From the NCBI GenBank assembly GCA_032164245.1, contig JAVMKO010000002.1, positions 93,571,340 to 93,635,339 on the forward strand: a stretch of DNA of 64,000 nt. Direction: 5' to 3'. This DNA is from Sternotherus odoratus (Eukaryota > Chordata > Testudines > Kinosternidae). The notes beneath the pieces are model-generated. The model was given only the letters and a program-made list of their open reading frames with translations, was not told where the DNA came from and made no database searches. Shown here piece after piece: positions 1 through 11,300 of the stretch (the first letter of the stretch is position 1; each line of letters opens with the position of its first letter). The translations under genes and the position numbers were made by a program.

Positions 1-145
1 TTACCTTGTTATGGGCAATGTTATTAAACAGCGTTTCTGTCGCCTTAGATTGCTTTTTACGGCTGAGGTGTGGTTTGTGTCTGTCTTTGCCTAAATTAAT
101 TCAGGCTTTGGCGGGGGTGTTTCAGCCTCTCCTTGGGCTCTAGGC

Positions 146-286
146 TAGGGTTACCATATTTCTGTATTTTCCCGGCTTTTTGGTTCTTAAATTGCCATCC
201 GAGAAGAATTTTTAAATATCTAAAAATGTTCAGGTTTTTATATATATAAAAATTCCTGGACAGCATATGGACATACGGTAACCCTA
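146..286. mobile_element. Short MITE with TAGGGTTACC terminal inverted repeats
   Basis: The segment starts TAGGGTTACC and ends GGTAACCCTA, a perfect 10-bp inverted repeat that continues imperfectly inward (ATATTTCTGTAT against GTATGTCCATAT). At 141 bp and non-coding it is a MITE; the flanking TA would be the target duplication of a mariner-type element. Confidence 0.75.
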
Positions 287-1850
287 TTCCCTCTCTCCCA
301 GGCCAGAGCAAGCCTCTGGGCGCCCGTCCCAGGGACTGCAGGGCTCAGAGAGGTTCTTCACTGAGGAGGCGCTGGGGTTTCTGTTGAGCTTGGTGCCAGG
401 TTCACAGCTGAATGCTCCTTGAGCCCAAACCCGTCCAGGGCCCCCCAGCTCCAGACAGCAAGTGCCAAGGCCATGGCGAAGGCCGTTCCCAGGCACCCAA
501 GCCTGTAACCTCCCTCCTTCAGCATCGCCAGCACGGGCGCCCCTTTCTGCTGTGGCGGAGCCTGCAGGGAAGCTTCTCCTGGGACAATTCTCCATCCACC
601 CTGCAGGTGCAGGGCCAGCTCCAACTCATCCTCCGGCGGCTCTAGCGCTGCCTGCAGCCCTCAGACGCTCCCCTGCAGCTTGGGCAGGGCAGCGGGTCAG
701 GCTGAGCCCTCACAAAAGAGGCTGCCTGGTGAGGCTGGTGGGTTTCCTCCCTTCCCACCCGGCCCTCACATCATGCCCACTAAAGTTGTGAGGACAAGGG
801 AGCCTCCTGTAGCCACAGGGGCAGGGAGTGGCAGTTTCTGCAGCCCCTACAGCCAGGTGCACTCCCTAGCTGGAGGGGGAGGGGTTGCACCAGTGACTTC
901 AGGCAGGGTGGGGGCTTCCACTCCCTTGTACCCCATTCAGGTTGTCAAGAGCAACTCTCCCCTCCCCCCTTCACTGAAGCAAAGGCAGGGGGTAAAAACT
1001 GGATCCTGCCACATCCTGTGTGGTGTGGGACCAACCCTCTGCCCCTTTGCTATCTGGACAGAACATGGTGGGGCATGCACCAAAAAAATCCTGCCCCTCA
1101 CCCAGCAGAGCTGCCCAGCCTGCATCTAACACAGGCACAGCCACGCCTTCGGCCCAGCTGCCCCCAAAGGCCAGAGTAGCCCTTCCTACGCATTAAAATC
1201 TGATGGGCCTTACAGTGGATGCTGCAGCCTCCAAGGCCCTTCACCAACTCCAGCCACCTCAAGTTGCCCAGCTCAGTTGTTGGGCAAGTAGATCAGAACT
1301 AGAGTGATATTTGGGGCTTTCTTATATAGGTTCCTATTACCCCTCCCCCCCCCCCCCATCCAGTCCTGATTTTTCACACTTGTTATCTGGTCCCCCTAAT
1401 CAGAACATGCACCTGGGAGCAGGAGACAGCCGGCCCCTAACCTCGGGTAGAAAATCTCCCTGGAGTTCAGTAAAGTACAAGATCCCCCAGGGACCAGTCG
1501 ATTCCAGGGCCGACCGTGAACGGCGGCATGAGCTTCACACCCGCCCCCACAGTTGAAAAGGCAACTCCAGCGCTCTGGACCGACGTTGTCGTGCTCGTGT
1601 GGACAGCTCCACCCCGCGCGGGGGGGACAGTCGCACCAGCGCTGACAAGAACCAGCCGCCACTTTGGTTCCAGGGCAAGTTCTGAAGGACAGAACCCTGG
1701 ACTCGCTCTCGTGACCCCCGGGCAACGGAGACGACAGTGGAATGACCCGAGACTACCCCGGCAACCTCCCGCCACGGAGTGTTCTCTATTTTGAATATTC
1801 AAATCTGGGAACCCTCCTTAAGCCTTGTCGCCCACCCCCCACTCCCCACC
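287..1850. other. Upstream intergenic sequence
   Basis: GC-moderate sequence with no convincing exon on either strand. A run of 13 C lies at 1345-1357. The gene expected upstream of NOL7 in vertebrates is SIRT5, but none of its coding exons could be recognised here. Confidence 0.5.
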
Positions 1851-2128
1851 CCCGCGCAGCCGGACTCGGGGCCCTTTCACCGCGGCGCGTCTAAATGCGG
1901 GGAGGGGGCGGGGCGAGCGGGTGGCCGGCCCAGGGCAGCGTCGAATGAGGAAGCGGCTCTCAGGTTACGTAGTGGGGGGGGGGAGGGGGTGAATCCTAGG
2001 CTGAGCCAGCCGTGGAGCAGGCTGGGGGTTGTAGTGCGAGCCCTACTTCGGCGGCGCCCCCTCCCCCTCCCGACTGCTTCCGGGGTCAGAGGTGAAAGGA
2101 AGGAAACGGTCCGGCGGCGCGAGACGCA

Positions 2129-2322
2129 ATGGCGATGACGCGGAGCCGACGCGCGATGCTGGAGAAAGAAGCTGCCGGTCCGGAGTCGCCCGCGGGCGCC
2201 GCCAGCTCGGAGGAGGAGGAGGAGGAGGAGGAGGAGGAGGCGCCGCCCGAGGAGGTGACGTTCCAGCAGGCGAGAGCCGCGGCGGACACCGAGCGGAGAC
2301 GCGCCGGGGAGACAACGCGGAG
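2129..2322 (+). CDS. NOL7: NOL7 coding exon 1
   Basis: The exon begins at the ATG in GC-rich sequence and ends in phase 2 before GTAACA. It encodes 64 complete codons and includes the (GAG)10 tract at 2210-2239. The open frame continues only a few bases into the intron before a stop, which supports the splice. Confidence 0.95.
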
Positions 2323-5300
2323 GTAACAGCCCGACCTGACCCGAATCGCCACGCGCAGCCCGGGGCTCTCCTCGCTCCCTCCTCCCCGGGGAGTCGCTTA
2401 AAGCAACGAGCCGTTGCGGGCAGGGGGCGGGGCTAGGAATCGCTGGAACGTGCCTCGCTGGCCCGGAGCAGGCGCGTGCGACCCGCGCATGCTCCGTAAC
2501 AAGCCGCTGCGGCCGCTGCTCCCTCGTGCGGCGCTTATTGGCGGGGGCGGGGGCGGTGTCCGGGGAACGCCGCTGGCCTGTTGTTCTGGGGGTTGCGCGT
2601 GCGCTGTCTGGCAGACGGGGGTTCCAGGGATCCCCTCTGTGAGCCGTTACTATCCAGTGGTGACAGGTTTCGCCCGGTTAACCGTCTCCTCAGCACTGAG
2701 TGCGCGCGCCGGGACATTTCCCTCACAAGCCCGGCAGCCGTTGTGTTCCCACCTTTCCACTCGTGCAATGTCCACACAGGGGTGGGGACACTCGGGCTGC
2801 ATCTCCACTATGTAGCGCGGTGTGATGTGGCTCAGCCCCCGGGCAGCGGGGGCAGGGTGATCCCCTGGCTCAGGAACATCCATAAAAAGACGATGAAGCT
2901 GCGCTGCGTGGCGAACACGCTTGTCACGGTCACCCTCAGAAGTTGGTCCAGTAAAAGATCTAATCTACCGCCCACAACTTGTCCCTCTCCTAGGATGTGG
3001 CGGTTCCTAGACATGCCCTGTAGCTGTTTAGGATGTTTTCGTTGTAGGCAGGCCAATCCGATCGGAGGGGTGGGGGGTTATAACTACACCTGTTAGACAG
3101 CCGTGTGACATCCGTGGGCTGCTGAGGGGTGTGAGAACATGCACACCTCTGCTCTGAGGGGCGATTTTGCTGAGAGCACCAAAACACGTTTTGAGAGGAA
3201 AGAGGAGGCTGACCTTCTTAAGAAGAGCTGAGGGAGCAAGGCAGGTATATCCTGGGCACATTCGAGAATCACGGGAATGTAGGGCTGGGAGGGACCTGCA
3301 GAGGTCATCAAGTCCAGCCCCCTGAACTGAGACAACGAAGAAACCTAGACCATCTCTGACAGGTGTTTGCCTGACCTATTCTTGAAACCTTCCAGTGATC
3401 GAGATTCCACAGCCTACCTTGGAAGCCTATTCCAGAGCTTAACTAACCTTATAGTTAGAAAGTTGTTTCTAATATCTAGCCTAAATCTTCCTTACTGCAG
3501 ATGAAACCCATTACTTCTTTCCTACCTTCAGTGGGCATGGAGAACAATTGTTCACAGTCCCTTTTGTAACAGCCCTTAACGCATTTGAAGACTGTTATCA
3601 CGTTCCTCTTCAGTCCTCTTTTCTCAAGACTAACCATGCCCAACTTTTTTTAACCTTTCCTCTTAGATCAGGTTTTCTAAATGTTTTATCATTTTTGTTG
3701 CTCTCCTCTGGACTCTCTCCAGTTTGTCCTCATCTTTCCTAAAGTGTGGTGCCCAGAACTGGACCTAGTAGTCCAGCTGAGGCCTCAACAGTGCCAAGTA
3801 GAGCAAATCGGTTATCATCTCTTGTGCCTTACATACCACACTCCTGTTAATGCACCCCAGATATTAGCCTCTTTTGCAGCTGCATTGCACTATTAACTCA
3901 TATTTAATTTGTGGCCCATTATAACTCCCTGCTCCTTTTTAGCAATACTGAATATCTGTTCTTCCCCATTTTGTAGTTGTCCATTTGCTTTTTCATCCCC
4001 AAGTGAAGTACTTTGCATTCATCTTTATTGATTGTCATCTTGTTGACTTCACACCAATTCTCCAATTTGTCAAGGTCATTTGAATTCTAATCCTGTCCTC
4101 CAGAATGCTTGAAACCCCTACCGGCCTGGTGTCCTCTACAAATTGTATAAGCATGTGCTTCCCTCTCATTAATGAAAATATTGAATAGTAGCAGACCAAG
4201 GACTCACTTCATAGAATATCAGTTAGAAGGGACCTCAGGAAGTACAACCCCCAGCTCGAAGCAGAACCAATCCCCAATTAAATCATCCAACAGATTTTTG
4301 TCCCATATCCCTAAATGGCCCCCTCAAGGATTGAACTCACAACCCAGGATTTAACAGGCCAATGCTCAAACCACTGAGCTCTCTCTCCTCCTCCATATCA
4401 CTTCACTAGATGTTTCTTCCCAGTTTGATAGTGAACCATTGATGACTACTATTTGTGGATGGGCTTTCAACAACATATGCACCACCTTACATCCGTAATT
4501 TCATCTAGACCATATTTGTGGGGGTTTGTCCTGGTGCGGGTGGCCAGAGGCCGGCCAGGGGTTAAAGGTTAAAGTCAGTTAACATTTTACATCCCTCAGT
4601 GCAGTGCAGTACATAAGTCCCTTTGTGAATCTAGCCCTTGTCCATTTTGTTTTGTTTGGAGTAACTAAGGTCTGGGTCTTATTCCGAGTTAAAAACACGG
4701 TGAGGACAAGGCCTGAGAATATCTCTCTGAAGCAAGATTGGTGGTACAGTAAAACCTCCATTTAACGGACTAATTCGGGCAAGGGGGTGTCCGTTAAATG
4801 AAAAAGTCCGTTATTTAATTCAGCCCGCCAGCCACAGGGTCGGGGCGGCAGCTCCGCAGCCCGCCCTCTGCCTGGACCCGGGCGGCAGCCGGGAGCCAGC
4901 AGCCAGCCCGCCCAGGTCACAGCTGCTGTGACCTGGGCGGCAGACGGAACCAGTCAGCCAGCCCGCCCAGGTCCCGGCTGCTGGGACCCGGGCGGCAGTG
5001 GGGAACTGTCAGCCAGCCCGCCTGCTGGCGGGACTCGGGCGGGAGCCGGCAGCCCACCCGCTGGTGGGACCCGGGTGGGAACCAGGAGCCAGCCCGCCGG
5101 CAGCCAGCCTGCCTGCTGCCTGGCCCGCTGCCGTGACCCGGGCGGCAGCCGGGAGCCGGCAGCCAGCCCGCCAGAAATGGATCAGGAATGCATCAGCTTG
5201 CTCAGAAATTTTGTCCGTTGCATCCGAAGTCCGTTAAATCGAGGGTTTACTGTAATGGGTTCATATGTTTGTGCCAAAGTAGAATAGTACAGATTTGTGT

Positions 5301-8300
5301 GTAATGGTGACAGTGATGGGTGGGTGGGTGTCTGTATATGGAAGAATAGTAGATGTTCTGCCTAAAACTTTTGTTGATAATTTATTGGTTAGTATTTAAA
5401 ATACTATATACTCTGCCTTCAGCTAGTTTCAGGGTTTTGTGTGTATTAAATGTTTGTTTACTATAGAAACTGTATGGCCTATCTACAAAGGAAGGTGACT
5501 ACTAAAGAAATCACACCATCCTTCATTCAGGGTTTTGCATACAATAACCCTGTGGTTTAATGCTGTAAAACGCTTTTCCAAATTGGAAAAATACCTTGTT
5601 TTATTTGTGTCCAAATTTTAAATGGAAATTTCACAGTGGTAGCAGATAGTGATGAAATATCCTAACAAGTGGCTGCCCCCAAATCTGGAGATGGGGAAAG
5701 CTAACAAATTGCAACAGGTGAACCCTTGTACATCACAATTTGCTTCCCTTGGATCAGAGGATGGGGAAAGGTAGAGATAGCAGATTCTGAGAAGAATACC
5801 GCGTCTGTCACAGTCTGCTACCCAGCCCCGAGGATGCAGGAAGGCAAAGGCTGCAAATTGCGACGGTAGCCATTTGTAACATTGCACCAGCACTGACCTG
5901 CATGTTCTCTCCTTCCCACAGGGACAGGGAGCTGCTGAAGGAGAAGCGGCGGCGACGAGAGGAGTTGTTTAAAGAGCAGAAGGTAAAGAGGGGCCGCGTG
6001 GGTCAGGCCAGGTTGCCTCGCCTTGTACCTTGTACTTTGCAATCGCAGGTCCTGCTCACTGTGGGTGTCTGGCTGCTGCGAGAGAGATGTAGCCTACAGG
6101 CGTCCTTGTTTACCACGAGCCTGGATGATGAGCCACTGGCCCCCTGCCCGGGGACAGCATCTCCCATGACAGTGCAGGACTGGAGGAGCCTATATTGCAG
6201 AATCCATCCAATGCGACCAGGGTATTATTGACTTCTGGTTAATATCACCGCACTACAGGAACCAATCCTGCCCCATCCACTGTACTGTGAGTGGGATTTG
6301 CCTGTTGGCAGCCACATGCCATGTGGTGAAAAGCAAGGCCCTGGCTGCAGGCAGGGAAGGAAGCCCTGAGAGCCCCCCACAAGCAGGTTTGGGGGACTAC
6401 AGCAAGGAAGCACTAGGACCTGCCTTTCCTTGTTGCAGCCACACCGGCCGGCCTACGCACAGGGAGTGCACAGGCGATAAGGGTCTCAGGCTGGGAGGGG
6501 AGAGGATGCTGTGGCCAGGGCAGTAGCAGGGATGGGGGCTGCAGCCCGGATGCCAGAGCTGCACGGAACCTCTCCCTGCGTTCTCCAGGTTGCGCCCTGC
6601 TGGGGTTCTGCACCCAAAGAAAAAAGCACGTTGAGCACTGCCCCCTGGAGGGTGCAGGGGGAAACAGTGTGGTCAATTCCGTGGGCCTCCAGTGCCCCCA
6701 CTTCATTTGAGTAGCAGCACCCAATCCCACTGCTTCCTTGCCTGCAGGCAGATTTGCAGAGGGCAGCCAGGGAAAGCACATTCTAGCACTTGCTTCCCCA
6801 GCTGCAGCCTTGCAAACCTGCCTTCCTCTTATTGGCAACTGCCAGATACAGTAGACTCTCGATTATCCAGGATGATAGGGGAAAAAACAATTCTGGTTAA
6901 TAAAATCCTGGATAATCACCATCCATAGGAAATATGTGGAATGGGGGTTGATTTACCAGCCATCTTGTGCTGGAGGGAGGGGGGTTTGGTTCACTGGCTG
7001 CCCTATGCCCTGGTAGGGGTTTTTTTGTGTGTGTGCTTGGGGCGGCAGCAAAGCCAGAGTTGGCCCTGCAAGTTGCGCATATTTTTTTTGACATCCTGGT
7101 TAATCCACATCCTGGATAATCGAGAGTCTACTGTAATGGCAACTTTTTGCTGGCAGCTGAGTGGTTGCTAATAAGCAGAATCTACTGTACCAAGATTTAC
7201 AAAATCTCTGGCTGTTGGAACTGGACAGTTGGGCAGGCTGGGTAGCTATCATCTACCACCACTTACTTATTTCTTCAATCAAGAAAGAGCTAAGTCCCCT
7301 GGGTCTATTCAAACCTACTTACCAGTATCCGAGCCTAGAAACCCACATGAACGTATTTTGAACATCTGCACAATCTCCTTACCGCAGTACTTTTTGTAGT
7401 AGAGTAGACAGGACTGAATTTGCAAGTGGAGCTTGTAAGAATAACCCACCTTATTTTCCCCCAGTTCACAAATGATTTTTCACCAGGACTTGAGGTTAAC
7501 CAAATTTTTGAATATTTGTTGACATTGGTATTTTGACAGCTTTGCCTTGAAAAGGAAAGTTAGATAAACTAAGAATTGGAGCTACTGAAGCATTTTCTTA
7601 ATTTTCTTTAGAAAAGAAAATTACTTCCTGAAAGTGTTCTAGAAGAGTTAACTTCAGGACCACAGATTAGGTAAGTATAAGTAGTGTCCTGATGCACAAA
7701 ACAATGCCCTAATTTTATTAGGACTGAGCTGTATTTTCTGGCTTGCAAAAAAACATCAGCAGTAATAAAAAATCTGTGGTTTGAACTTTGATGATTGGCG
7801 GGCAAGAACAGAATGCATTTCTGTCTCCTTTAACTGTATTGTCTCTGTGGGTCTAAGAGTAAGAGGTTTCTCAATGCTCGCTTTTCTAATTATACTCCTA
7901 TCTTTCCAGATATGGTTACAATCAGACAATTAGCTATGAAAAAATCACCTTGCTCAGATTGTTTCTCCCTTTCTGTGTGTCATTGATAATGAACTGCGTT
8001 GCAAGAGGATGGTTTATGGCATTAACAGTATTATGCATGTACTATTGTAGCTTACTATTTAAGGTATTACTGAATGTTCAACAGCATACTGACTCTAAAA
8101 GACAAAGTTGTAGTAGGGTTACCTAGGTTGTTCCAATCCCCATCTAATCTTTAAGCCTCAAGATCATATACAGAAATAATTATTTGAAAGTCTTTATTAT
8201 ATTTAGGACTCTTTCTAAATATTTTAAGGAGTTATAGACATTTAAAGTACATAACTATGAATAACAAGAAGCTGATGGGTTCTTTCCTAAATGTGAAGGT

Positions 8301-11300
8301 TTGTTTCTAAACAGACTTTCTTGTTCCCTCCTCAGGAACAATAACCTGTCTGACAAAACCAAACAAGGTAAGATACAAACTTTTTATATTAATTTATTTT
8401 TATGAGGTCCCAGACATGGTGTCCATTCTGTGTTAGAACTAGCTGCAGTAAGATTGTTCTCACACACTTGCAATCCCTTGTGATAGTGAAACCTGAATTT
8501 AACAACCGCTGAATGCTGCAGCCTAGCAATTCTAACTTCCTCTCTAACCCTCCGTTCTTCTGAAGTTATCTGTGTTGGCCCTAGTTTCACTTGCCTCCTG
8601 TGCACGTGCTTGATTTAAAATACTAGATGTTTGAAAAAACTTTTAGCATAGACAGGAGAGCTGGACAGTCTAAGTCAGGGGTGGGGAACCTCCGGCCCAC
8701 GGGCCTTATACGGCCCGCCAAAGCCTTCCATTCGGCCCGCACGCATCCCTGGCCGGCGGCTCCCCCAGGCGCTTCCCAGCCCCTTTGCCGAACACGGAGC
8801 CGCCCCCACCTGGCGGCGCGGGGCGGCTCCGCGCTCGGCGAAGGGGCCGGAAGCGCCTGGGGGAGCCGCCGGCCAGGAGGGACGCGCACGGGCAGCCAGG
8901 CAGGGGCGGCTCCCCCAGACGCTTCCCGGCTCCTTCGCTGAACGCGGAGCCGCACCCCGCCTGGCAGCCCGGGGCGGCTCCGCGCTCGACAAAGAGGCCG
9001 GAAGCGCCTGGGGGAGCCGCCGGCCAGGACGCACGCGGGCTGCCATGTGGATGCGGCTCCGCGCTCGGCAAAGGGGCCAGGAAGCGCATGGGGGAGCCGC
9101 CGGCGCCGCGTGGCCACCATTACCTGGGCAGGGTAAGGAGGAGCCGCGGGGAGCTGACGGTCATGGGGACGTGGGGGGGAGGCTGGGCTGGGGGGCAGGC
9201 AAGGGGGCGGTGGGGGGGGAGGCCGGGCTGGGAGGGGAGGGGGGGCAGGAGACTAGGCTGGATGGGGTGGGTGTGGGAGGGAGGAGGAGGTTAGGTTCCG
9301 TGGGATGGGCTGGGCTGGGCCAGGCAGGGGTGGGGGAGGAAAGGCGGTTAGATGGGGGGAGGCTGGGCGGGGGTAAAGGAAGGTCACCCCCTACACCCAG
9401 GCTGACAGTGGGAGCTGACTGGGGTAGGCGGCAGGACCCCGGCTGGCAAGGGGCCAGCGGGGGAAACCCCAAAGCAGTGCAGGGCTTAGCACTCTGCCTG
9501 CCACTGCTTTGGGGTTTCCCCTGCTGGCCCCTTGCCAGCTGGGGTCTCAACTCCCATTGCCAGCCTGGGCTTCCTGGGGGGGGGGGGGGGGGGGGGGGGG
9601 GGGGGCGGGCGGGCGACCGGCCCGCAAATGACATTATAAAGGTCCAAATGGCCCTTCGCAGAAAAAAGGTTCCCCACCCCTGGTCTAAGTAAAGAAGAGG
9701 AATCAGTGGAAGACAACTGTTTTTCTTGGTGACCCAACAATGGGAGGCACTGATTTGTATTTGCATCTTTGTAATTCTCAGAAAGGACCACAACCATAAA
9801 ACAACCTTTACTAATACACTTTTTTATCTTCCTTGATTCTTGGAGCAGGGCCATGTATGTTCCATATTCTCATGGCTCTGTAGAAACCGAAGAGAAAATT
9901 TTCACCTCATCAAAACCAAAATCCAGGGCGCACTCAGACATAAATGGGTAGTGCTGTAGCCCCTTTCATCTGCAGATCTCCAAGTGTTTTACAACCTCCT
10001 GTAAGCTATGTAAACATTACCCCCAACTTTGTCTCCATAATGCTTTAGAAACAATAATGGAGTTGAATTCTAGGTTTCTTGAGAAACCAGTCTTCATGGG
10101 TGGTGCTTAATTGTCTAAGATACAGGGTAGTGAAGCCAACTGTGGACTGTATTTTAGGACTTCCTGAGCTATACACAGCCATTGTGCTATATTTAAAGGA
10201 TGTCTCTACAGCTTTAGTGTTCATTTTGACTACAGAAAAACTTGAAGGGTTACATACTGATCCAGCCATGTTTTGTCTCCTGCTAAATAGCAGATTCTTG
10301 CCTCTTATCCTTTCCTGTGACTAGGCCATACCAATGATTTCTTTCCCCCCCCCCCCCCCAATTGTTCAGGAAGGTGGTGATTAACCTCGGCTACCACATT
10401 TAAAGGTGTGTCCTCCAAGTTCTGTTTTGTCCTCTACTCTGCCTGAATGGTCTTGTTCTGAAGGCAGCACCTCTTACTCTTACAAGCTGCTGCTTCTGGA
10501 AATGTGTCTGGTCCATTCAAAGACCTATGCATTGTTCTTCTCCCTATCTATGATCAGTTTGACTTACTATCTGTGGATTGACAGTGTGTGGAAAGGGTTT
10601 GACTGTATTGCATCTATTTTAGGTGAAAATCGAGATGAGTCTGCAAATAAGAATAAAGAATGTAACAGGAGACAGAAAAATGAAAGAAAAAAACCGGTTG
10701 TTAGGAGGTATGATGATAAGTAGCTCCAGGTAAAGTGTTACTGTGGTCAAAATCCTAAAGGGCTTGAACTCTACGTTGAGATCAGACTTCTACCCCTGAG
10801 TCATGGCAGTTTGACGCAGGCCATCACATGCGAGTGAAAGATGTGGGATACCTCTCTTTCCTGCAGTACGATGCTTTTTCAATGATAATGAGAGGAACAC
10901 TTCAGTTGTGTGATTAATGTAGGGGCTTTGGCATCCCCACACTTTCATGCCCCCCATATCATTCCTCCCTCTGACCAGAACCCTCTCGAACATCCTTTTA
11001 ATGTAAGTCAGAAGTGGTCTCCTGGGAATAATGCATTTTAGTACCTCCCACACGTGTGCTATTTTTTTTGAAGCAATATGTAGCTATGAGTACATTTTAC
11101 AATGAAACTGGAATATGCATTGTTTGAAATGGGAATGTGTTGCAGTTGGTCTGTACCTAGAGGCAGCATGTTCAGTCTGGAGCAGCAGAGGATATGGAAT
11201 ATTGAGAGAGGCCCCGAGGCTGATCTTGTACATGGCATTGACATAATGTGGAGTGATACGTGGGCCTTTTGGTAACAGGCCAAAGATAAACATGCTAAAA

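Larger units (their letters stand above)
1850..2640 (+). promoter_or_regulatory. GC-rich TATA-less promoter of NOL7 (CpG island)
   Basis: This CpG-dense stretch surrounds the NOL7 start codon. GC boxes are visible at 1904-1914 and 2423-2433. An ETS-type CTTCCGG lies at 2077-2083, about 50 bp upstream of the ATG, and a NRF1-like GCGCATGC lies at 2485-2492 in intron 1. No TATA box sits at a useful distance. This is the usual layout of a housekeeping promoter. The exact transcription start cannot be fixed from sequence alone. Confidence 0.7.

Noticed and set aside
1..2000. Possible end of SIRT5, the usual upstream neighbour of NOL7
   Set aside because: No SIRT5 coding similarity or convincing exon could be seen; its 3' UTR cannot be excluded but cannot be supported.
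2043..2436. Other open frames across the NOL7 start region
   Set aside because: They are shadow frames in CpG-island sequence; only the frame at 2129 splices into the conserved exons.
4928..5287. 119-aa repetitive open frame
   Set aside because: It is the minisatellite body of a pogo-like MITE; a repeating unit without stops yields the frame.
9045..9793. Open frames of 215 aa (+) and 210 aa (-) overlapping each other
   Set aside because: Both are by-products of the G-rich hAT body and its 30-G run; no family resemblance.
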